Positions 1 to 5,663 of a stretch of 6,379 nucleotides of DNA are shown one piece after another. The notes below the pieces were generated by a model. The model was not told the DNA's origin. It searched no databases and saw only the letters and a list, made by a program, of their open reading frames with translations. Numbering within the stretch: the stretch's first letter is position 1; each line of letters opens with the position of its first letter. Both the position numbers and the translations under genes were made by a program. The DNA lies in the NCBI GenBank assembly GCA_051962095.1, contig JBQCCP010000140.1, forward strand, positions 1 through 6,379, written 5' to 3'. The stretch is from 66-474 sp051962095 (GTDB taxonomy: Bacteria; Pseudomonadota; Gammaproteobacteria; Xanthomonadales; Rhodanobacteraceae).

Positions 1-396
1 GACGTGTTCGGCAACGGCTACGGGACCTCGCGCGGCGCGGTCGAACCCATCCTGAAGGCCGGGCGCGACGTGTTGCTGGAAATCGACTGGCAGGGCGCCG
101 AGCAGGTGCGCCGTGCGATGCCCGGATGCGTGTCGATCTTCATCCTGCCGCCTTCGCGCGAGGAGCTGGAACGCCGCCTGCGCGCGCGCGCCACCGACAG
201 CGAGTCCACCATCGAGAAGCGGCTGGCCGCATCGCGCGAGGAGATCGCGCACGCGGACGAGTTCGACTGCATCATCGTCAATGACCGCTTCGAGGATGCG
301 GTGGCCGCGTTGCGCGCGATCGTGCGCAACGCGCGCGAGAGCCAGCCATTGCCGAAAGCGCGTCATGTGGATCTGATCGAACGGCTGCTGGCGTGA
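1..396 (+). CDS. gmk: Guanylate kinase, C-terminal part (5' end outside window)
   Basis: Guanylate kinase phosphorylates GMP (and dGMP) with ATP to give GDP in the cytoplasm, supplying GTP and, indirectly, (p)ppGpp. The reading frame is open from base 1 and gives 131 residues; the family is normally about 205-210, so roughly the first 75 residues, including the P-loop, lie upstream. Seen here: VFGNGYGTSR (the GMP-binding region of the family), EIDWQGAEQV (the conserved DWQGA segment), FILPPS, the Arg-rich lid segment around RRLRARATDSE, and IVNDRFEDA near the end. The frame ends at TGA 394-396. In many gammaproteobacteria the next gene is rpoZ; here an mla operon intervenes. Identification is from recognised family motifs and is secure. 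Confidence 0.96.
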   Translation, partial: DVFGNGYGTSRGAVEPILKAGRDVLLEIDWQGAEQVRRAMPGCVSIFILPPSREELERRLRARATDSESTIEKRLAASREEIAHADEFDCIIVNDRFEDAVAALRAIVRNARESQPLPKARHVDLIERLLA

Positions 397-403
397 ACGC
401 CGG

Positions 404-443
404 CGCGCTAGGCGGCGCCATGCGGCTCCGCTAACCTAGCGCG
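404..443 (+). terminator. Inverted repeat after gmk, possible terminator without a clear U-tract
   Basis: A perfect 9-bp inverted repeat, CGCGCTAGG at 404-412 and CCTAGCGCG at 435-443, starts 8 bases after the gmk stop. The 22-base loop holds smaller palindromes (GGCGCC; GCGG-CT-CCGC). Two more G-U pairs are possible in RNA. No run of T follows, only TTCGTGG, so this is not a classic intrinsic terminator. It could be a weak or Rho-assisted terminator, an mRNA-stabilising 3' hairpin for gmk, or an operator ahead of mlaF. Confidence 0.35.
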
Positions 444-472
444 TTCGTGGAATCGGGCTTTGCCGTTTCGTA

Positions 473-1312
473 ATGAACGCCGTGCGCGCCAACCGAGACT
501 CGTCCGCCGACGCACTGGTGCAGGTGCGAGGGTTGCGTACGCGCATCGGCGCGAAGTCGGTTTTCGACGGGCTCGATCTCGACGTGCCGCGCGGCAGCAT
601 CACTGCGGTGATGGGGCCGTCGGGCACCGGCAAGACCACGCTGCTTCGTCATCTCACCGGCCAGTTGCGGCCGGATGCGGGCAGCGTGATCGTGGATGGC
701 AAGGAAGTCACGAAGCTCTCCCGGCGCGCGCTGTTCGACTTGCGCGAACGGATCGGGTTCCTGTTCCAGAATTCGGCGCTGCTGACCGACTTCAGCGTGT
801 TCGAGAACGTCGCATTCCCGCTGCGCCAGCACGCGAAGCTGCCCGAGGAACTGCTGCGGAACATCGTGCTGACCAAATTGCAGGCGGTGGGGCTGCGCGG
901 CGCGGCGCAGTTGATGCCCAGCGAGCTTTCCGGCGGCATGGCGCGGCGCGTGGCGCTGGCGCGCGCGATCGTGTTCGATCCGATGCTGATCCTCTACGAT
1001 GAACCGTTCGTGGGCTTGGACCCGATCGCGCTCAACCAGGTGCTGCGCCTGATCCGCACGTTGAACCATACGCTCGGGATCACTTCGATCCTGGTCGCGC
1101 ACGAACTCGCGGCGATCCGGCAGGTGGCCGATCGCGTGTACCTGATCGCGAACGGCAAGCTGGTGGCGCAAGGCGCGCCGGACGAACTGGCGCACCAGGA
1201 TTCGCCGTGGACGCGGCAGTTCTTCGGTGGCGAAGCCGATGGCCCGGTGCCTTTCCAGTATCCGGCGCCCGACTACGCGACCGAGTTGGGCTTTGCGGGA
1301 ACGCGCCCATGA
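473..1312 (+). CDS. mlaF: MlaF, ATPase of the Mla phospholipid ABC transporter
   Basis: Cytoplasmic ATP-binding subunit of the inner-membrane MlaFEDB complex. It drives phospholipid movement between the inner membrane and periplasmic MlaC. The protein has 279 residues (E. coli about 269). ABC motifs are all intact: Walker A GPSGTGKT at 48-55, Q-loop Gln 99 in FLFQN, signature LSGGM at 152-156, Walker B LILYDEP at 172-178, D-loop GLDP at 181-184 and H-loop His 210. MlaF-specific words are LRGAAQLMPSELSGGMARR and the C-terminal tail ADGPVPFQYPAPDY at 255-268. In E. coli this tail reaches the partner MlaF next to MlaB. The ATG at 473 is chosen because it leaves an N-terminus close to family length; no Shine-Dalgarno is evident before it. 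The stop overlaps the mlaE start (ATGA), implying coupled translation. Confidence 0.96.
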   Translation: MNAVRANRDSSADALVQVRGLRTRIGAKSVFDGLDLDVPRGSITAVMGPSGTGKTTLLRHLTGQLRPDAGSVIVDGKEVTKLSRRALFDLRERIGFLFQNSALLTDFSVFENVAFPLRQHAKLPEELLRNIVLTKLQAVGLRGAAQLMPSELSGGMARRVALARAIVFDPMLILYDEPFVGLDPIALNQVLRLIRTLNHTLGITSILVAHELAAIRQVADRVYLIANGKLVAQGAPDELAHQDSPWTRQFFGGEADGPVPFQYPAPDYATELGFAGTRP

Positions 1313-2076
1313 ACGCGAACCTGCGCCGCAACTGGTTGCTGCAAGGGATTGCTTCGGTTGGCGAATGTGGCCTGTTCTTCGTCGCGGTGCTGGGCGCCGT
1401 GCCCAAGAGCCTGCGTTACTGGCACGAGCTGTGTCGTCAGGTCTGGTTCGTCGGCGCGATGAGCCTGGTGATCGTGATGACCTGCGGCCTTTTCGTGGGC
1501 ATGGTGCTTGCGCTGCAGCTTTATTACACCTTGTCGATCTTCGGGGGCACCGCCGCGCTCGGCACGGTGGTGGCGCTGAGCCTGTTCCGCGAGCTCGGCC
1601 CGGTGGTGACGGCGCTGCTTGTGGCCGGGCGCGCGGGCACCGCGGTCACGGCTGAAATCGGCCTGATGCGCGCGACCGACCAGCTGGATGCAATGAGCAT
1701 GATGGCGGTCGATCCGCTGGCCTACGTGGCGTCGCCGCGTTTTCTCGCCGGCGTGATCGCGATGCCGCTGCTCGCGTGCGTGTTCAACGCGATGGGAATC
1801 TTCGGTGGACACCTCGTGGGCGTCACCTGGCTCGGCCTCGACAACGGTACGTTCTGGGGCAACATGACCTCCACGGTATCCCTGCATCGTGACATTCTCG
1901 ACGGCCTGTACAAGAGCATTGTGTTCGGCGGCATCGTCAGCCTGATCGCGGTGTTCCAGGGCTACACCGCGCCGCCCACCAGCGAAGGCGTGGCGTATTC
2001 GACCACGCGCACGGTGGTGTTCTCGTCGATCGTGATCCTCGCGTTCGACTTCGTGATGACGGCCTTCATGACCTGA
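1309..2076 (+). CDS. mlaE: MlaE, permease of the Mla phospholipid transporter
   Basis: Integral inner-membrane subunit (MlaE/YrbE permease family) that forms the dimeric channel under the MlaD hexamer. Length 255 residues, matching the family (about 260). The frame stays open upstream to 1207, but the ATG at 1309 fits best: it overlaps the mlaF stop as ATGA, gives family length, and has GGGA at 1297-1300 eight bases upstream. Visible features are an N-terminal interfacial helix (about 10-32), hydrophobic helices at roughly 47-75, 85-105, 143-170, 200-220 and 235-254, and the family core ELGPVVTALLVAGRAGTA (95-112) followed by EIGLMRATDQLDAMSMMAVDP (116-136). Co-transcribed with mlaF and mlaD. 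Confidence 0.96.
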   Translation: MNANLRRNWLLQGIASVGECGLFFVAVLGAVPKSLRYWHELCRQVWFVGAMSLVIVMTCGLFVGMVLALQLYYTLSIFGGTAALGTVVALSLFRELGPVVTALLVAGRAGTAVTAEIGLMRATDQLDAMSMMAVDPLAYVASPRFLAGVIAMPLLACVFNAMGIFGGHLVGVTWLGLDNGTFWGNMTSTVSLHRDILDGLYKSIVFGGIVSLIAVFQGYTAPPTSEGVAYSTTRTVVFSSIVILAFDFVMTAFMT

Positions 2077-2100
2077 CCTGCATGCAGCATTGGTGATCGC

Positions 2101-2625
2101 ATGAATCCAAGACCTTCCTACGCCATCGGCACCGGCTTGTTCATCCTGCTGGGTTTCGCCGCGCTCGCGTACCTCGCGACGCAGACAACGTCGGTCGCCA
2201 ACGGAATGGCCAGCGGCAACAGCTACACGCTGAAAGCACGCTTCCAGAACATAGGCCAGTTGAAGGCGCGCGCGCCGGTAAAGATCGCGGGCGTGCGCAT
2301 CGGCGACGTGCAATCCATCCAGCTGGAACCGCAGCGGATGGATGCGCTGGTGACGATGTCGATCGAAAAGCAGTACGGCGACATTCCCGACGATTCGTCG
2401 GCCGCGATATTCACCAGCGGTTTACTGGGCGACCAATATGTTGGCATCGAGCCGGGCGGCTCGCCGACGTTCCTGAAGAACGGCGACGAGATGGTGCTGA
2501 CGCAGTCGGCGATGAGCATCGAGAACCTGATCGGCAAGTTCCTGGTCAATGGCGGTCCGAAATCGAGCGGTTCGAATTCGGGTCCCGCGACCAGCGCGCC
2601 GCCGCCGTCATCCGGCAAGCCCTGA
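2101..2625 (+). CDS. mlaD: MlaD, MCE-domain lipid-binding subunit
   Basis: MlaD is anchored in the inner membrane by one N-terminal helix. It forms a hexameric MCE ring in the periplasm that passes phospholipid between MlaE and MlaC. Length 174 residues (E. coli 183). Seen: transmembrane helix at about 8-27, MCE domain at about 41-120 with APVKIAGVRIGDV (58-70) and the pore-loop region SGLLGDQYVGIEPGG (106-120), then the helical core segment SAMSIENLIGKFL (136-148). The last 24 residues are a disordered Gly/Ser/Pro tail. It starts 24 bp after mlaE, with GGTGA at 2092-2096 as a close, modest ribosome binding site. The gap contains the palindrome CTGCATGCAG (2078-2087), probably incidental. Confidence 0.96.
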   Translation: MNPRPSYAIGTGLFILLGFAALAYLATQTTSVANGMASGNSYTLKARFQNIGQLKARAPVKIAGVRIGDVQSIQLEPQRMDALVTMSIEKQYGDIPDDSSAAIFTSGLLGDQYVGIEPGGSPTFLKNGDEMVLTQSAMSIENLIGKFLVNGGPKSSGSNSGPATSAPPPSSGKP

Positions 2626-2635
2626 CCATCTTCGT

Positions 2636-2654
2636 CGCGCGGCGCTGCTGCGCG
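2636..2654 (+). other. Small GC-rich hairpin in the mlaD-mlaC gap
   Basis: CGCGC at 2636-2640 can pair with GCGCG at 2650-2654 around a 9-base loop, with one more T-G wobble outside. It ends 4 bases before the mlaC Shine-Dalgarno. Within a polycistronic mRNA such a hairpin could tune stability or spacing between a membrane subunit and an abundant periplasmic one. That role is inference; the stem is short and the local GC content is high. Confidence 0.35.
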
Positions 2655-2658
2655 GACC

Positions 2659-2665
2659 AAGGAGA
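2659..2665 (+). promoter_or_regulatory. Strong ribosome binding site of mlaC
   Basis: AAGGAGA lies 5 bases before the mlaC ATG. It is by far the best Shine-Dalgarno in the mla operon; mlaF has none and mlaE, mlaD and mlaB have weak ones. This fits a need for more MlaC, the soluble carrier, than membrane subunits. Confidence 0.85.
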
Positions 2666-2670
2666 ACGAC

Positions 2671-3321
2671 ATGCTGAAACAATCCATCCGCCTGGCGATG
2701 GCGATGTTGCTGGCGCTCGCGTTCGCGGTGCCGGCACTCGCCTCGGCCGAGCAGACGCCGCAGCAGATCGTGCAATCGATCGCCGACCAACTGGGCACGG
2801 CAATCCAGGGCCATCAGGCCGAACTGCAGGGCAATCCGGACAAGGTCATCAAGATCATCGATGACATCGTGCTGCCGCACTTCGACATGGACTATGCATC
2901 GCTGCTGGTACTGGGCCGCCACGCGCGCGAGGCCACGCCGGCGCAGCGCGTCGCCTTTGCGCGCGCGTTCTACAACGCGCTGACGCGCCGCTACGCCGAA
3001 GGCCTGGTCGCCTACACCCGCGGGTCGGTGAAGGTGCTGCCGGCGCAGGGTCCGCTGGACCAGCGCCGCACGATCGTGCGCACCCAGGTGCTGCTCACCA
3101 GCGGCAAGAGCCTGTCGGTGGACTACGCGTTCCGGAAGACTTCATCCGGTGAATGGAAGGCTTACGACGTGATCATCGAAGGTATTTCCTATATCACCAA
3201 CTATCGCAACCAGGTGGATGCCGAAATCCAGAAGGAAGGCATCGACGGCCTGATCAAGCGCCTGCAAACCCAGGGCGCGGGCGCGATCGAGCAGATGAAA
3301 CGGCAGGACGGCGGGCACTGA
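2671..3321 (+). CDS. mlaC: MlaC, periplasmic phospholipid carrier
   Basis: MlaC (Ttg2D/MlaC family) is a soluble periplasmic protein that carries phospholipid between the MlaA complex at the outer membrane and MlaD at the inner membrane. Length 216 residues (E. coli 211). A Sec signal peptide is clear: basic start MLKQSIRLAM, hydrophobic core to about residue 20, then VPALASAEQ with likely signal peptidase I cleavage after ALA (24) or ASA (26). The mature part shows the family pattern: VLPHFDMDYASLLVLGRHAR followed by TPAQRVAFARAF and the Tyr-rich lipid-pocket region with SLSVDYAFR and YDVIIEGISYITNYRNQ. The strong SD at 2659-2665 fixes the start. The stop lies 4 bp before mlaB. Confidence 0.96.
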   Translation: MLKQSIRLAMAMLLALAFAVPALASAEQTPQQIVQSIADQLGTAIQGHQAELQGNPDKVIKIIDDIVLPHFDMDYASLLVLGRHAREATPAQRVAFARAFYNALTRRYAEGLVAYTRGSVKVLPAQGPLDQRRTIVRTQVLLTSGKSLSVDYAFRKTSSGEWKAYDVIIEGISYITNYRNQVDAEIQKEGIDGLIKRLQTQGAGAIEQMKRQDGGH

Positions 3322-3325
3322 GGCA

Positions 3326-3667
3326 ATGGCGAGCGGTGAAATCCAGGCCGATGCGGTGGCGCTCAGCCAACCCGATCGCGACACGCTCGCGCTGTCGGGT
3401 GCGCTGACGTTCGCCACCGCGTCGCGCGCCTTCGCCGAGGGGGCTCGCGCGCTGGCGGCCGGCGCGCAGACGCGGCTCGATCTCGGTGGCGTCACCCGCG
3501 CCGACAGCGCGGGGCTGGCGTGCGTGTTGGGCCTCGCCGCCGCCGCCAGCCGCGCGGGCCGGCGGCTAGGGGTGGTGCACTGGCCGGAAGGCCTGCGTGC
3601 GCTGGCGGCGGTGTGTGACGTCGACACCTTGCTGGATCAACGGATCGATCAACCGGCGGCCGTCTGA
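3326..3667 (+). CDS. mlaB: MlaB, STAS-domain subunit of the Mla transporter
   Basis: Small cytoplasmic STAS-domain protein that binds MlaF and is needed for assembly and activity of the MlaFEDB complex. Length 113 residues (E. coli 97), with a slightly longer start. Seen: DTLALSGALTF (19-29), the first STAS strands; RLDLGGVTRADSAGLACVL (50-68), the STAS signature loop and helix; then Ala-rich helices. At the position where E. coli MlaB has its functionally important Thr (VDTGG), this protein has Ser 61 (ADSAG), a conservative change that keeps a hydroxyl. The start at 3326 is 4 bp after mlaC; GAGG at 3320-3323 overlaps the mlaC stop and is unusually close, so coupling to mlaC is likely. Ala/Arg-rich composition makes sequence-only recognition weaker, but the operon position settles it. 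Confidence 0.93.
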   Translation: MASGEIQADAVALSQPDRDTLALSGALTFATASRAFAEGARALAAGAQTRLDLGGVTRADSAGLACVLGLAAAASRAGRRLGVVHWPEGLRALAAVCDVDTLLDQRIDQPAAV

Positions 3668-3673
3668 TCGGCT

Positions 3674-4645
3674 TCAGTCGCTGGAACCCGCGGGCGGTGG
3701 AGGGATGCTGCTCGCCGAAGCCGGTGCCGCGGCACTCGACGGCACGGCGGGCATCGGTATCGCTGAACTGCCCGCCGAAGCCGGCGGCGGCGCCGAGCCG
3801 GCCGACGCAGGTGCGGCGTTCTCGTTGATGCCGTGCGTTTTCTCGTACTGCTGCTGTTGCTGCAGCAACTGGTCGATGTTGCTGTCTTCGTTCTCGTTGG
3901 GGCTGGTGCCCTGCAGTTGCTCGATCGCCGACAGCGGCGGATTGCCGTAATAGATCTGGTACAAGCGGTGCTGGCGGTAGGCGTCGCGCATGAACGCGTA
4001 CGGATCGTATGAAGAATCGATCATCGGATCGATCGGCAGCGCGCTGGCGCGCAGCGTCACGAGATATGCCAGCGAGGGCAGGTATTCCGCGTGCCATTTG
4101 AAATCATGTTCGCGCGCGTACCAGCCCATCGGATCGAAATAGCTGTCCACCGGCAATCGCCACACGTCACGCAACGTGGTCGGGCCGATGAAGGGCAGCA
4201 CCAGGTACGGACCTTCCGGCACGCCCCAATGTGCCAGCGTCACCCCGAAGTCGGTAGGGTGCGCGGGCAGCCGCATGTCGCTGGCGGGGTCGAAGAAGCC
4301 GAGGAAACCGACGGTGGTATTGATCACGAAACGACCCGTCGATTGCAGCGCGGGTTCCGGGCGGCCCTGCAGCACTTCGTTGATGATCGTGACCGGCGCG
4401 CGCAGATTCGCGAAGAAATTGCCGATCAGCACGCGTTCCTTGGGGCCTGTAACCTTGGTATAGGCCTTGGCCACCGGCCTGATCGCCACCTTGTCCGCGA
4501 ACCGGTTGAACGCGAACATCCTGCGGTTGAAGTCCTGCAGCGGATCGTCGGTGCGCGGCGGCGTCACCGCGCAGGCGGCCAGCACGCCGGCGAGCGCTGC
4601 AACAACGATCGAATGGGCGATGCGGGAGCGGCGGATGCTGGACAT
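3674..4645 (-). CDS. mlaA: MlaA (VacJ), outer-membrane lipoprotein of the Mla system, with long disordered tail
   Basis: MlaA sits in the outer membrane, normally with a porin, and removes phospholipids from the outer leaflet, handing them to MlaC. The 323-residue product begins with a lipoprotein signal: basic MSSIRRSR, hydrophobic stretch, lipobox LAAC at 22-25. Ala follows the lipidated Cys 25, compatible with outer-membrane sorting. The VacJ core runs from about 34 to 235: DPLQDFNRRMFAFNRFAD (34-51), NTTVGFLGFFDPASDM (109-124), DFGVTLAHWGVPEGPYLVLPF (132-152) and SSYDPYAFMRDAYRQ (211-225). E. coli MlaA has about 251 residues. The extra tail here (about 245-323) holds a five-Gln run at 262-266 and Pro/Ala/Ser repeats (PASAGS at 279-284 and 288-293, PASASS at 308-313). 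No purine-rich SD precedes the ATG. The stop is 6 bp from the mlaB stop, so the two transcripts converge. Confidence 0.95.
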   Translation of the reverse strand: MSSIRRSRIAHSIVVAALAGVLAACAVTPPRTDDPLQDFNRRMFAFNRFADKVAIRPVAKAYTKVTGPKERVLIGNFFANLRAPVTIINEVLQGRPEPALQSTGRFVINTTVGFLGFFDPASDMRLPAHPTDFGVTLAHWGVPEGPYLVLPFIGPTTLRDVWRLPVDSYFDPMGWYAREHDFKWHAEYLPSLAYLVTLRASALPIDPMIDSSYDPYAFMRDAYRQHRLYQIYYGNPPLSAIEQLQGTSPNENEDSNIDQLLQQQQQYEKTHGINENAAPASAGSAPPPASAGSSAIPMPAVPSSAAAPASASSIPPPPAGSSD

Positions 4646-4646
4646 G

Positions 4647-4674
4647 CGGCGTGGGTGCGGTCGGCGTGGGTGCG
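4647..4674 (-). repeat. Tandem 13-bp repeat in the mlaA leader
   Basis: CGGCGTGGGTGCG occurs at 4647-4659 and again at 4662-4674 (15-bp period). It lies directly before the mlaA start codon; on the mRNA strand it reads CGCACCCACGCCG twice. It occupies the place where a Shine-Dalgarno would be expected and none is visible. It may be a binding site for a regulator or an RNA feature, or a simple slippage duplication. Confidence 0.7.
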
Positions 4675-4687
4675 TTGCAAGCGCGCA

Positions 4688-4693
4688 ATTCTA
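4688..4693 (-). promoter_or_regulatory. Possible -10 element of the mlaA promoter
   Basis: On the - strand TAGAAT (5 of 6 to TATAAT) lies 42 bases upstream of the mlaA ATG, giving a leader of about 35 bases that contains the tandem 13-mer. No good -35 is seen 16-18 bases further up, so this is tentative and may need an activator or a different sigma factor. Confidence 0.35.
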
Positions 4694-4722
4694 AACGCAT
4701 CGGTCCAAGAATGATCCATGCG

Positions 4723-4773
4723 CGGATGCTGCGGGGCAGGCGGCATTCAGGCGGCCTGCGCTGCGTGCATCCG
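4723..4773. promoter_or_regulatory. Nested dyad between the divergent mlaA and rpoZ promoters
   Basis: CGGATGC (4723-4729) and GCATCCG (4767-4773) form a 7-bp inverted repeat, with a second dyad inside it, CAGGC (4737-4741) and GCCTG (4754-4758). It lies between the proposed mlaA -10 and the rpoZ -35. It could be an operator acting on either side, or chance in GC-rich DNA. Confidence 0.3.
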
Positions 4774-4790
4774 GCCATTTCCTCTGCGGG

Positions 4791-4818
4791 TCGACAAATC
4801 TCGCGCTGCTGCTACAAT
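4791..4818 (+). promoter_or_regulatory. Sigma-70-type promoter of rpoZ
   Basis: The -35 box is TCGACA (4791-4796, 5 of 6 to TTGACA) and the -10 box is TACAAT (4813-4818, 5 of 6 to TATAAT), with a 16-bp spacer. Transcription would start near 4825, leaving a leader of about 26 bases with GGAAG (4840-4844) six bases before the rpoZ ATG. The local drop in GC around the -10 supports it. This gives rpoZ its own promoter, as expected if the mla insertion cut it off from gmk. Confidence 0.75.
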
Positions 4819-4850
4819 CTGGAAGTTTGCGATACAACCGGAAGCCTCCC

Positions 4851-5144
4851 ATGGCACGCATCACCGTCGAAGACTGCCTGAAGGTGGTCGACAACCGTTT
4901 CGAACTGGTCCTGATGGCCACCCGCCGCGCGCGCCAGCTCGAGAACGGCATCGAAGCCACCATCGATCCCGAAAACGACAAACCCACCGTGCTGGCGCTG
5001 CGCGAAATCGCGGACCGCACCATCGACATGCCGACCATCGACGAGATCGATCGCGTCGAGCGCGAACGCCGCGACCGCGAGGCGATGGAATGGGCCGCCG
5101 CGGAAGTGGACGAAGACATGTCGAAGGGACTCGACGAGGCCTGA
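4851..5144 (+). CDS. rpoZ: RNA polymerase omega subunit
   Basis: Omega binds the beta' subunit, helps assemble RNA polymerase, and in proteobacteria forms part of one ppGpp site on the enzyme. Length 97 residues (E. coli 91). The frame is open 8 codons further upstream (from 4827), but the ATG at 4851 gives the canonical start MARITVEDCL and has GGAAG six bases before it. Family core seen: NRFELVLMATRRARQ (15-29) and ENDKPTVLALREI (41-53). The C-terminal third is charged and helical (DEIDRVERERRDRE), variable in the family. It is usually followed by spoT; here 977 bp of repeat DNA lie between. No convincing terminator follows; the best is a 5-bp stem TTGCC/GGCAA at 5163-5182. Confidence 0.97.
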   Translation: MARITVEDCLKVVDNRFELVLMATRRARQLENGIEATIDPENDKPTVLALREIADRTIDMPTIDEIDRVERERRDREAMEWAAAEVDEDMSKGLDEA

Positions 5145-5225
5145 CCTCGCGCGCGTCGCGCGTTGCCTGCGCAAACCGGCAATCCTGGTTGTCGTTTCGA
5201 CATCCTTGTCTTTTCCGCGTCCCTC

Positions 5226-5237
5226 CCCGCGCGCGGG
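5226..5237. repeat. 12-bp perfect palindrome in L
   Basis: CCCGCGCGCGGG is a perfect palindrome beside the outer motif of L. The corresponding place in R (- strand, near 6027-6037) instead has GCATGC, a shorter palindrome, so the position keeps dyad symmetry while the sequence differs. Confidence 0.6.
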
Positions 5238-5344
5238 TGACTTTGTTTCGGCAAAAGCACAATACAAGGTTGGGCTGACCACGGGCTTTATCCGTCGGAA
5301 GCCCGATGTCACGGCTCCGGGACGTTCGACAGCCCTATCTTTTT

Positions 5345-5365
5345 CCGCGCCGTCCCAGGGCGCGG
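5345..5365. repeat. Stem-loop L-a
   Basis: CCGCGCC (5345-5351) pairs with GGCGCGG (5359-5365), a perfect 7-bp stem with loop GTCCCAG. Its counterpart in R is 5910-5928. On the - strand the loop reads CTGGGAC, containing GGA. Confidence 0.8.
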
Positions 5366-5399
5366 GTAACTTTCTCTTGCTTGGCCAAGAGAAAGTCAC
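5366..5399. repeat. Long stem-loop with CTTTCTCTTG arm
   Basis: GTAACTTTCTCTTG (5366-5379) pairs with CAAGAGAAAGTCAC (5386-5399): 14 positions with one A-C mismatch and a 6-base loop. It directly abuts the preceding stem-loop. R keeps only the 3' half (5893-5910 on the - strand), so the hairpin is specific to L. Confidence 0.85.
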
Positions 5400-5450
5400 C
5401 ACTCGCGTGTCGGGAACGCGCGAGAACGCCGAAGGCGGCCCGCAGGGCGA

Positions 5451-5463
5451 GGGCAGGATGCCC
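5451..5463 (+). repeat. Small hairpin with AGGAT loop
   Basis: GGGC (5451-5454) and GCCC (5460-5463) flank the loop AGGAT. It lies in the part of L missing from R and is the only hairpin in L that shows AGGAT on the + strand. Confidence 0.55.
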
Positions 5464-5492
5464 GGAGTAAAGAGAAGGCCACCCCGCGAACA

Positions 5493-5522
5493 CGTCCTGA
5501 GCACATCCCTGTGCTCAGGATG
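5493..5522. repeat. Stem-loop L-b, 10-12 bp stem
   Basis: TCCTGAGCAC (5495-5504) pairs perfectly with GTGCTCAGGA (5511-5520) around loop ATCCCT; one G-U and one C-G pair extend it to 5493/5522. The R counterpart is 5859-5882, with an unrelated stem. Confidence 0.9.
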
Positions 5523-5542
5523 CGCGTGCGGCCGCGGGGCTT

Positions 5543-5571
5543 CGCCGAAGGCACATCCTGTGCCTGCGGCG
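5543..5571. repeat. Stem-loop L-c
   Basis: AGGCAC (5549-5554) pairs with GTGCCT (5560-5565) around loop ATCCT; after one A-G mismatch, CGCCG (5543-5547) pairs with CGGCG (5567-5571). Total 11 bp. The R counterpart is 5814-5831. Confidence 0.85.
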
Positions 5572-5574
5572 AAC

Positions 5575-5595
5575 TGGCCCGCATCCTGCGGGCCA
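5575..5595. repeat. Stem-loop L-d
   Basis: TGGCCCGC (5575-5582) pairs perfectly with GCGGGCCA (5588-5595) around loop ATCCT. The shared word CCACCCTTCGG starts at its end. The R counterpart is 5784-5806. Confidence 0.88.
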
Positions 5596-5646
5596 CCCTT
5601 CGGACTTGTCCATCGTCCACCCGCCTTGTTCGAGGGGCCCCCTTTG

Positions 5647-5663
5647 GCGCACCTCCTGTGCGC
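5647..5663. repeat. Stem-loop L-e
   Basis: GCGCAC (5647-5652) pairs with GTGCGC (5658-5663) around loop CTCCT. It lies just inside the AGGGGCCCC word; the R counterpart is 5705-5717. Confidence 0.8.

Noticed and set aside
431..1195. Long antisense open frame over mlaF, and a similar one at 1273-2313 over mlaF/mlaE
   Set aside because: Arg/His/Gln-rich translations typical of shadow frames opposite GC-rich genes; the sense frames are clear Mla proteins.
1207..1308. Upstream extension of the mlaE frame
   Set aside because: It overlaps mlaF deeply and adds 34 Arg-rich residues not fitting the family; the ATGA overlap at 1309 is the natural start.
3856..3869. 14-bp perfect palindrome GTTGCTGCAGCAAC
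   Set aside because: It is inside mlaA and results from Leu-Gln codons of the poly-Gln run; no regulatory setting.
5647..5663. Loop reading ACCTCCT, identical to part of the 16S rRNA 3' end
   Set aside because: A seven-base match in a single loop; the partner hairpins show ATCCT, so an rRNA-mimic role is not supported.
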